Source of the DNA: Deinococcus sp045062605
GTDB taxonomy: Bacteria; Deinococcota; Deinococci; Deinococcales; Deinococcaceae
Direction: 5' to 3'
Length of the DNA stretch: 64,000 bases
Assembly (NCBI RefSeq): GCF_045062605.1
Contig: NZ_JBJGDW010000006.1
Span: forward strand, 25,568-89,567
In this document: piece by piece, positions 57,608 through 64,000 of the stretch
Layout: each line of letters opens with the position of its first letter
How positions within the stretch are numbered: the first letter of the stretch is position 1
Position numbers and translations under genes: made by a program
Notes under the pieces: model-generated
Database searches by the model: none
What the model saw: the letters and a program-made list of their open reading frames with translations, nothing else
What the model was told of the DNA's origin: nothing

Positions 57608-58477
57608 GTGAACGTGCCGGATCATCCACAGACCCCTACCCAGCACGCCTTTCTTTTTGCAGACCCGGCGGCCCATTCTCTGTCGCCACTCATGCACCGC
57701 GACGCCTTTGCGTATGCCCGAATCGACGGCGACTACGCCGCCCGGCGCGTGCTGGCCGTCGATCTGCCAGATGCGGTCGCCGGATTGCGGGCCTCCGGCA
57801 TGCTGGGGGCCAACCTCAGCCTGCCGCACAAGGAAAGCGTGCTGGCGCTGCTGGACGAACTGACCCCGGCGGCGCGGGCCATCGGAGCGGTCAACACCAT
57901 CATCCACAAAGGCGGCAAGCTACACGGCGACAACACCGACGCGCCCGGCTTTCTGGCAGCCCTGGCCGACGCAGAAGCACCGAAGGGTGGCCTGAGCGTG
58001 GTGCTGGGGGCGGGCGGCGCGGCGCGGGCGGCGGTGTACGCGCTGAAACAGGCAGGCCATGAAGTCCTGATCGTCAACCGCACCCACGCCCGCGCACAGG
58101 CGCTGGCCGCCGAACTGGGCGGGCGGGCGGCCTGGCCCGAAACTGCGCCGTGGTCCGCCGTGACCCTGCTGGTCAATGCCAGCAGCGCCGGGCTGGACGC
58201 GCCCGAGGACTCTCCTCTGTCCACCTTTTCATCGGCCACCTTTCCCACACTGGCCCCGGCGGCTCTGGTCTACGACATGGTGTACCGCCCCGCCGAGACC
58301 CGGCTGCTGCGGGACGCCCGCGCGGCGGGCCTGCGTGCCGAGAACGGGCTGGGCATGCTGGCGCATCAGGCGCGGCTGGCCTTCGCGGCGTGGACCGGGG
58401 TGGACGTGCCGGTGTCGGTGTTTCTGGAGGCGCTGAATCCCCCGGCTGGCGATCTGGCTGGAGCCGCCGCGCCGTGA
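57608..58477 (+). CDS. aroE: Shikimate dehydrogenase
   Basis: Reduces 3-dehydroshikimate to shikimate in aromatic amino acid synthesis. The 289-residue protein has the substrate motif HSLSPLMHRDAF, NLSLPHKESVLALLDELT with the catalytic lysine, GAVNTIIHKGGKLHGDNTDAPGF, the NADP loop VLGAGGAARAAVYAL and NASSAGLD. The start is GTG 57608, seven bases after TACACT (57595-57600), so it is leaderless. It overlaps the sensor kinase gene by four bases (GTGA). Confidence 0.93.
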   Translation: MNVPDHPQTPTQHAFLFADPAAHSLSPLMHRDAFAYARIDGDYAARRVLAVDLPDAVAGLRASGMLGANLSLPHKESVLALLDELTPAARAIGAVNTIIHKGGKLHGDNTDAPGFLAALADAEAPKGGLSVVLGAGGAARAAVYALKQAGHEVLIVNRTHARAQALAAELGGRAAWPETAPWSAVTLLVNASSAGLDAPEDSPLSTFSSATFPTLAPAALVYDMVYRPAETRLLRDARAAGLRAENGLGMLAHQARLAFAAWTGVDVPVSVFLEALNPPAGDLAGAAAP

Positions 58478-61400
58478 CCGTGCCCGCCGCCCCAGCCCCG
58501 GTGGCTGACCGCGCCTCGCGGCGTGCGCCGCTGCTGGTGCTGGGGCTGATCCTGCTGCTGTCGCTGACCGCCGCGCTGGTCATTTCCGGCTTTGTGCAGG
58601 CGCAGCAGCGCGGGCGTTTCGAGCGCGAGACGCTGGCCTACACCCTGGCCCTCAAGGACCGGGTCAACGACTATGACCGCCTGCTGCGGACGGCGCGGGC
58701 GGCGTGGCAGGTGCATCCTGATCTGCTGAACGAGACCGAATTCGTGCGCTTCGTGGACGGCATCGACTTGGCGCGGCGTTATCCCGGCGTGCAGGCGCTG
58801 GCCTTCGGGGTCTGGCTGCCCGAAGGCGATACCGCTGCCCTGACCGCGCGGCTTCGGCGCACCGTGCAACCTGATTACACCGTTCGCCCGGATGACACGG
58901 TGCGTCCAGGTTCCAGCCTGGGTGGGGGCGCATCGGCGCGGGTCGCCCGCGTACCGGTTTCGGTGATCGCCCCGGCCAGCGCCGAGAACCTGGGGGCGCT
59001 GGGGTTCGATCTGTACAGCGAGCCAGTGCGCCGCGCCGCCCTGGATGGGGCCAGGCAGCGCGCAGATCTCCAGGTCAGCGGGCGCACCGAACTGGTGCAA
59101 AAAGATGATCTGGGGCGGCCCCTGCCCGGCTTCCTCCTGGCATTGCCGGTGTGGCGGACCGCCCAGGCAGGGCCGCCGGAGGGCTTTCTAGTCCTGGCGG
59201 TGCGCGCCGACGAATTTCTGAGCAACCTGGGACCGGCAGGGCTGGAAACCCGTCTGTCGGTCAGTGTCCGGCTGGACGATCAGCCGCTGACAGGGGCCAT
59301 TCAACCCGGTTACTTTCAGGACAGCACCACCCTGATGCTGGCCGGGCGGCCGTGGACCCTGGCCTACGCCGCCCCGCGCAGTTTTGGGCAGGACGCCGCC
59401 GCTGGCGTGCCGGTGCTGGTCATGCTGGCGGGCCTGCTGGTGGCGGGGCTGGCCTACCTGCTGGTGGGTTCGCAGGTGCTGGCCCGCCGCCGCGCCGAGA
59501 CCCTGAACGTCTCGCTGGGCCAGGCGCAGGCGCAACAGGAGCAGGCCCGCGCCGAGTTCGAGTCGATCTTCCAGTCCATGCAGGACGCCGCCGCCTTTAC
59601 TGATCCGCAGGGACAGATCCGGCTGGTCAACCGCGCCCTGGAGCGGCAGTTTGGGCACCCGGCCTCTGCGCTGATCGGCCAGCCGCTCTCGGCGCTGCAT
59701 CTGGACGCACGGCTGGAGGAACGCCAGACCTTTCAGGCCCTGACCACGCCGTACCGCCGCGCCGACGGCAGCGTCTTTTCCGGCGAGGCCCAGCGCAGCG
59801 CCGTGCAGGACGCGGGTGGCGAGCGCCTGGGCCTGCTGGAAGTGGTGCGCGACGTCAGCGAGCGCGTGAGCGCCGAACAGGCCGTCGCGCGCGGTGAGCG
59901 GCGCTACCGGGGCGTGCTGGACGCCATCCCACACATCTTACAGGTCAGCGACGGCGCGGGCCGGGTCACCTATGTCAACACCCAGCACCGTGACCTGCTG
60001 GGCGGCCAGGACCTGAGCGCCCGCATGACGCCCGAGGGCCGCGCCGCCTTCGAACATCTGTGGCAGGAAGTGCGTGAACGCGGCGCAGTGGGTCAGTACG
60101 CGGCCAGCGCCGAGGTCCAGCTTCAGGTGGGTAGCAGTGAGGTGGGCAGCGGCTTGGCGGGCGGCGAACTGGAGGACGGTGGAAGCCGTCGCTGGTTCAC
60201 GGTGCGCCTCTCCCCCATCCGTATCGGCGACAGCGCCGAGGGCAGCGTCGGGCAGGGCCAGGACGGAACGGAGGGAGGCGAAGCAGACCAGACCGAGGAA
60301 TGGATCACCTCGGCCACCGACATCCATGACCGCCTGATCGCCGAGCGCCGGGCGCAGCGGGGCGAGGAACGCCACCGCAGCGTGCTGGAGGGCCTGCCGC
60401 AGATCGTCTGGCAGGCCGATCCACAGGGCGAGTCGCTGGCCTTTAACCGGCGCTGGGAAGAGTATGTGGGTCAGGAGCGGGCGTCCGGCGGCTTCTTGGG
60501 CCTGCTGCACCCCGACGACCGCGCCGACTACCAGCGCGGCTGGGCGGCGGCCATCCGCAGTGGGCGGCCCTTCGAGGCCGAACACCGCCTGCTGTCGGCA
60601 GAGGGGCGTTACCGCAACTTCGTGACGCGCGGCCTGCCCGTGCTGGACCCAGCGGGCACGGTCCTGGAATGGGTGGGGACCAGCACCGACGTGGACGACT
60701 CGGTCTATGAGGAAAACGCCGCCCGATTGCTGGCCGATGTCGCCGGGGACCTGGCCACCCGCCGCCCCGAGATCAAACTTACCCCCACCCGTCCCCACGT
60801 CATGGCCCCGCTGCTGATGCCGCCGTACCTGAGCGCCCCCAGCCGCCCGGCGATCTACCGCGCCGCGCTGGGCCGCCTGACCGCACGTTTTGCGGAGGGC
60901 GCGGCGCTGTGGCTGGTCCGGGCGGGGCCAGTTCAGACTGAAGCTGATCCATCTGAGTCCATCAACGCGCAAGGTCAGGAGTCCAGGCTGCCCGAACTGC
61001 TGGCCTCGGCCTCGCTGCATTCGGCGTGGCAGACCGGGCACATGCGCGCCTTTCTGGACGGCCTGCTGGAACAGGTGATGCAGAGCGAGGACCCACTGTT
61101 CATTCCGTCGCATCCGCTGCTGCACGGGGTCAACGCCACCGGGGCGCTGCTGTACCCGCTGCTGGGTGCGGGCGGGCGGCTGTGTGGCGTGCTGGGGCTG
61201 TTCTACCGCCAGGAACTGACCGGGCGCAACCACGATCTGGCCCAGGAGATCAGCGGACGTTTTGCCGCCGCGCTGGACAACGACGCGCTTCAGGAACGGG
61301 TGGCCGGGGCGCAGCGCGAGTTGCAGGCCCTTAACCTGTCCCTGGAAGACCGCGTGCAGCGCCGCACCGAGGAACTGGAACACGCCAATCAGGAGCTGGA

Positions 61401-62229
61401 AGCCTTCAGCTACAGCGTCTCGCACGACCTGCGGACGCCGCTGCGGCACATCGTGGGCTTTGGTGACCTGCTGGGCAAGGAACTGCTGAACCAGCAGACC
61501 CGCAGCGAACAGGAGGGCGCGGCAGGGGGCGGTGGCCTGAGTGCCAAGGGGCAGCGTTACCTGAGCATCATCACCGAGTCGGCGGGGCGCATGAGCCAGC
61601 TTATCGACGATCTGCTGGAGTTCTCGCGCATGGGTCGCCAGGAACTGCGCCGCGAACGGGTGGACTTATTGACCCTGCTGAAGACCGGCTGGGAGCAACT
61701 GGAACCGGACCGCGAGGGCCGCCACATCACCTTCACGCTGCCCGACACGCTGCCCGCTGTGCCCGGCGACGCGGGGCTACTGGGGCTGGTGGTCACCAAC
61801 CTGCTGAGCAACGCCATCAAGTACACCCGCACCCGTGACCACGCCACCGTGGATGTCAGCGCGCAGGTGGACGCCGGGGCAGGCCGTGGCGGGGCCATCA
61901 CGTTAACGGTTCGTGACAACGGCGTGGGCTTTAATCCCGAATACCTGGATAAACTGTTCGGCGTGTTTCAACGTCTGCACCGCGCCGATGAATTCGAAGG
62001 CATCGGCATCGGCCTCGCCAATGTCCGGCGCATCGTGACCCGCCACGGGGGCCGTGTGGGGGCCGACGCCCGCCCGGACGAGTGGGCCGAATTCTGGATC
62101 ACCCTGCCGCTGGATGCTGGGACGCTCGATGCCGGGACGCTTGATGCAGGTGCGCTGGCCGGGTCACCCGACACTGCCAGCACCGCCAACACCGAGACCG
62201 CAGGCCAGACCAACGTGGAGCGCGCATGA
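58474..62229 (+). CDS. CHASE-PAS-GAF sensor histidine kinase
   Basis: A 1251-residue membrane sensor kinase. TM1 is at about 20-41, and the extracytoplasmic CHASE domain follows (RRYPGVQALAFGVWLPEG). TM2 is at about 310-335 (VLVMLAGLLVAGLAYLLVGS). Then come three PAS domains, a GAF-like region (LLGAGGRLCGVLGLFYRQ) and a bacteriophytochrome-type HisKA with FSYSVSHDLRTPLRHIVGFG (phospho-acceptor His984) and HATPase_c (NLLSNAIKYTR, DNGVGFN, GIGIGLANVRRIV). A tail carries LDAGT repeats. The start is GTG 58474, overlapping aroE; it overlaps the next kinase by four bases. The ligand is unknown. Confidence 0.88.
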   Translation: MTVPAAPAPVADRASRRAPLLVLGLILLLSLTAALVISGFVQAQQRGRFERETLAYTLALKDRVNDYDRLLRTARAAWQVHPDLLNETEFVRFVDGIDLARRYPGVQALAFGVWLPEGDTAALTARLRRTVQPDYTVRPDDTVRPGSSLGGGASARVARVPVSVIAPASAENLGALGFDLYSEPVRRAALDGARQRADLQVSGRTELVQKDDLGRPLPGFLLALPVWRTAQAGPPEGFLVLAVRADEFLSNLGPAGLETRLSVSVRLDDQPLTGAIQPGYFQDSTTLMLAGRPWTLAYAAPRSFGQDAAAGVPVLVMLAGLLVAGLAYLLVGSQVLARRRAETLNVSLGQAQAQQEQARAEFESIFQSMQDAAAFTDPQGQIRLVNRALERQFGHPASALIGQPLSALHLDARLEERQTFQALTTPYRRADGSVFSGEAQRSAVQDAGGERLGLLEVVRDVSERVSAEQAVARGERRYRGVLDAIPHILQVSDGAGRVTYVNTQHRDLLGGQDLSARMTPEGRAAFEHLWQEVRERGAVGQYAASAEVQLQVGSSEVGSGLAGGELEDGGSRRWFTVRLSPIRIGDSAEGSVGQGQDGTEGGEADQTEEWITSATDIHDRLIAERRAQRGEERHRSVLEGLPQIVWQADPQGESLAFNRRWEEYVGQERASGGFLGLLHPDDRADYQRGWAAAIRSGRPFEAEHRLLSAEGRYRNFVTRGLPVLDPAGTVLEWVGTSTDVDDSVYEENAARLLADVAGDLATRRPEIKLTPTRPHVMAPLLMPPYLSAPSRPAIYRAALGRLTARFAEGAALWLVRAGPVQTEADPSESINAQGQESRLPELLASASLHSAWQTGHMRAFLDGLLEQVMQSEDPLFIPSHPLLHGVNATGALLYPLLGAGGRLCGVLGLFYRQELTGRNHDLAQEISGRFAAALDNDALQERVAGAQRELQALNLSLEDRVQRRTEELEHANQELEAFSYSVSHDLRTPLRHIVGFGDLLGKELLNQQTRSEQEGAAGGGGLSAKGQRYLSIITESAGRMSQLIDDLLEFSRMGRQELRRERVDLLTLLKTGWEQLEPDREGRHITFTLPDTLPAVPGDAGLLGLVVTNLLSNAIKYTRTRDHATVDVSAQVDAGAGRGGAITLTVRDNGVGFNPEYLDKLFGVFQRLHRADEFEGIGIGLANVRRIVTRHGGRVGADARPDEWAEFWITLPLDAGTLDAGTLDAGALAGSPDTASTANTETAGQTNVERA
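62110..62154 (+). repeat. 15-bp tandem repeat x3 (LDAGT pentapeptides)
   Basis: CTGGATGCTGGGACG, CTCGATGCCGGGACG and CTTGATGCAGGTGCG lie end to end and encode LDAGT, LDAGT and LDAGA in the C-terminal tail of the sensor kinase, after the ATPase domain. Confidence 0.9.
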
Positions 62230-63464
62230 CCGATACAGAAGTGAAACCGGCGGCGCTGGACGCCGCGCCGCCCGTACCCCAGCGCAGCTACCGCTTTCCC
62301 GACCCCGGTGAGGCCCTGAACGTCCTGCATCTGGAAGACAGCGAACTGGACCATGAGCTGGTGGTGATGCATCTGGACGGCGAGTTGCCGTGGCAGTTGC
62401 GGGTGCGCCGGGTGGAGGACGAGGCCGGATTCCTGGCCGCCCTCGACAGCGATCCGCCCCACCTGATCCTCAGCGATTACGCGCTGCCCAGTTACGACGG
62501 CCTCAGCGCCTACCGCGCCGCCAGCGCCCGGCTGCCCGAGGTGCCGTTCATCATCGTGACCGGCGCGCTGGGCGAGGAAGTCGCCGTGGACACGCTGCGG
62601 CAGGGCGTCACCGATTACATCCTCAAGCAGCGCCTGGACCGGCTGGCCCCCACCATCCGCCGCGCCGTGGCCGAGGTGGAGGCCCGCGCCAGCCGGGAGC
62701 GCGCCGAGCGGGAGGTGCTGAGCCTCAACAGCAGTCTCCAGGCCCGCCTGATCGAGGTGGAGCGGCTGCGGAACACCGCCGAGCGCCAGAGCCAGCGCCT
62801 GGAAATTCAGGCCAAGCAGCTTGAGGAAGCGCTGAACATGCAGAAAACCTTCCTGGCGGAGACCAGCCATGAGCTGCGGACCCCCCTGACCGCCCTGCAC
62901 GGCTACCTGCGCCGCGCCGAGCGCGAGGCAGGCGGCTCCCAGACGCTGCTGGACGCCCAGCGCGTGGCCGAGAACATGACCCGGCTGGTCAACGATCTGC
63001 TGCAACTCTCGCGCGGGGAGCTGGTGCAGGGCATCGAAATGCACTTCATGAATCTGGGCAAGGTCATCTCGCAGGTGGGGCGCGACTACGGCGTCAGGGC
63101 CACGCCCGAGAACATCGAGATCGTGGGCGATCCGGTGCGGCTGAGTCAGGTGTTCATGAATCTGGTGACCAACGCCATCCGCGTCAGCGGTTCGCCGGAG
63201 CTGGTGCATCTGGAAAGCAGCCTGCGCCCCGGCGAGGTGGAGGTGCGCGTGGTGGACCGGGGTCCCGGCGTGCCCGACGCCATCAAGCCGCGCATCTTCG
63301 ACAAGTTCTTTAGAGGCAAGGAAGCCGGTTCGGCGGGTCTGGGCCTGACCATTGCCCAGCAGGTGGTGACCTCGCACGGCGGCACGCTGGACGTGACCGA
63401 CACCCCCGGCGGCGGGGCCACCTTCCGCGTGCGCCTGCCGTTGCCCGACGAGGAAGACGAGTAG
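62226..63464 (+). CDS. Receiver-domain histidine kinase (REC-HisKA-HATPase)
   Basis: A 412-residue cytoplasmic kinase with its receiver domain first. REC spans residues 28-140 (VLHLEDSELDHELVVMHLDG; phospho-acceptor Asp84 in LILSDYALPSYDG; Lys134). A coiled-coil linker follows at 150-205. HisKA has KTFLAETSHELRTPLTALHG (His215), and HATPase_c has NLVTNAIRVSG, VDRGPGVPD and GSAGLGLTIAQQVV. There is no DNA-binding output. It overlaps the upstream sensor kinase by ATGA, which suggests a phosphorelay from the CHASE kinase His984 to Asp84 here. Confidence 0.9.
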   Translation: MTDTEVKPAALDAAPPVPQRSYRFPDPGEALNVLHLEDSELDHELVVMHLDGELPWQLRVRRVEDEAGFLAALDSDPPHLILSDYALPSYDGLSAYRAASARLPEVPFIIVTGALGEEVAVDTLRQGVTDYILKQRLDRLAPTIRRAVAEVEARASRERAEREVLSLNSSLQARLIEVERLRNTAERQSQRLEIQAKQLEEALNMQKTFLAETSHELRTPLTALHGYLRRAEREAGGSQTLLDAQRVAENMTRLVNDLLQLSRGELVQGIEMHFMNLGKVISQVGRDYGVRATPENIEIVGDPVRLSQVFMNLVTNAIRVSGSPELVHLESSLRPGEVEVRVVDRGPGVPDAIKPRIFDKFFRGKEAGSAGLGLTIAQQVVTSHGGTLDVTDTPGGGATFRVRLPLPDEEDE

Positions 63465-63566
63465 GGGTGAGTTAGCACTCGCTGGATTGCCCCCTCACCC
63501 TTCCGTCGCTGCGCTCCTCCCCGCCTCTCCCGCAGATGGAGAGGCAAAAGGTAGGTCAGCCCAGCT

Positions 63567-64000
63567 TCAGTCCAATCCTGCTCCCGCCTGGTAAGCCTCC
63601 AGGGGCCAGCTCCGCCCGCCGCCCTGGCGAACCCACTGGATTTCGCCGTTCTCTGCGCGCTGGAAGTGGTACGGCTCGCCCACGGAGCCGAAGCCGCCTT
63701 CGGGTTCCGGGCATAGGGTATTGGCGTCCTGCACGGTCAGCTCCACCGCGCTGGCGGACGGATCGCCCAGCGGGGTCAGGGCCACCAGTCGCCCGCCCAG
63801 ATTCACGATGTCGAACAGGCCCCAGGCATTGGCGAAGCGTCCGGTGAAGGAGTCCAGATCGTGCGCGGTGTCCGCCGTCTTCCCCGCGTTTTTGTGCGCC
63901 AGATCAATCAGGCGGATCAGGTTATACGGATTCCGATTAATTGACGCATAGAGGCCACCAGTGGAACAGGGTGTGCTGGGTGAGGAGATCGGGTTGTGTC
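63567..64000 (-). CDS. Unidentified protein, C-terminal part (5' end not in window)
   Basis: A minus-strand frame with coding character (FTGRFANAWGLFDIVNLGGR, LVALTPLGDPSASAVELTVQ, QGGGRSWPLEAYQAGAG). The family is not recognised. The frame stays open to the window edge with no in-frame ATG; a GTG at 63806 would give only 79 residues and would cut off coherent sequence (NLIRLIDLAHKNAGKTADTA). A fragment resembling the repeat end ATACGGATTCCG lies within the frame at 63924-63935, so the 5' part may be disrupted. Confidence 0.45.
   Translation of the reverse strand, partial: HNPISSPSTPCSTGGLYASINRNPYNLIRLIDLAHKNAGKTADTAHDLDSFTGRFANAWGLFDIVNLGGRLVALTPLGDPSASAVELTVQDANTLCPEPEGGFGSVGEPYHFQRAENGEIQWVRQGGGRSWPLEAYQAGAGLD
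63924..63940 (+). repeat. Possible end fragment of the dispersed repeat
   Basis: ATACGGATTCCGATTAA matches the first bases of the repeat copies at 48259 (ATACGGACTCCGATTGA) and 29148. The following bases to the window end do not match the known modules. Confidence 0.4.

Noticed and set aside
58150..58473. Upstream extension of the sensor kinase frame within aroE
   Set aside because: It lies in another frame of aroE with no signal of its own; GTG 58474 with GTGA overlap and TM1 shortly after is the better start.
59938..61449. 503-codon minus-strand frame inside the sensor kinase gene
   Set aside because: It is an antisense shadow; the plus strand has PAS, GAF and HisKA motifs here.

Overview
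The window looks like chromosomal DNA of a Deinococcus species. The genes are GC-rich and densely packed. They include an RNB-family nuclease with a short non-CSD N-terminus (as in the D. radiodurans protein), a class II ribonucleotide reductase, GDP-fucose synthesis, DUF2382 stress proteins and a phoH-ybeY-dgkA cluster. About 23 genes carry a -10-like TANNNT box only 5-10 nt before the start codon and no ribosome binding site, the leaderless arrangement known from Deinococcus. Small palindromic repeats with ATACGGAYTCCG ends are scattered between genes.

Layout. 1-3413: repeat copy, leader with TTGTACAA boxes, and nrdJ. 3453-6041: an AT-rich island unlike everything around it, encoding a SIR2 (NADase-type) domain and a P-loop ATPase with a helical C-terminus. 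The two parts lie in one reading frame separated by a single TAA; this is the best candidate for an anti-phage system. 6042-7055: a DinB-like gene between two decayed copies of a gene end. 7056-13417: a nucleotide-sugar region with a catalytically dead GDP-fucose synthase paralogue, a large SARP/BTAD-type ATPase regulator, and gmd-fcl. 13520-23387: mdh, enoyl-CoA hydratase, MFS exporter, AIM24, an orphan solute-binding protein, an MBL hydrolase, an ASCH protein, trmH and apgM. 23761-25194: two DUF2382 stress proteins. 25199-27931: a divergent MocR regulator / BenE transporter pair with four AGTCCA boxes between them. 27962-33513: exonuclease III, methyltransferase, PQQ-type sugar dehydrogenase lipoprotein, OsmC, RdgB and a 2H phosphoesterase. 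33614-35572: a three-gene operon with SHOCT/LiaX-like N-termini and a beta-helical NGGN repeat protein. 35813-43310: RNase II-like protein, MerR/MBL pair, threonine synthase, agmatine deiminase and a double GNAT. 43353-51257: DsbA-like, CMD, methyltransferase, TM2, MetY, MscL, an isochorismatase-like pseudoenzyme, a PPOX-fold protein and a secreted copper-amine-oxidase-N protein. 51737-57252: ftsH with an overlapping leader ORF, a GNAT operon, and phoH-ybeY-dgkA. 57608-63464: aroE overlapping a giant sensor kinase, which overlaps a REC-histidine kinase. 63567 to the edge: an incomplete unidentified gene.

Most of the window is housekeeping or stress metabolism in short operons (ATGA/GTGA overlaps). 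Recent or unusual change is concentrated in the AT-rich island, in two proteins that have lost all catalytic residues while keeping intact frames, in 15-bp tandem repeats that lengthen protein linkers, and in the modular intergenic repeats. No tRNA, rRNA, CRISPR array or intact transposase gene was seen.
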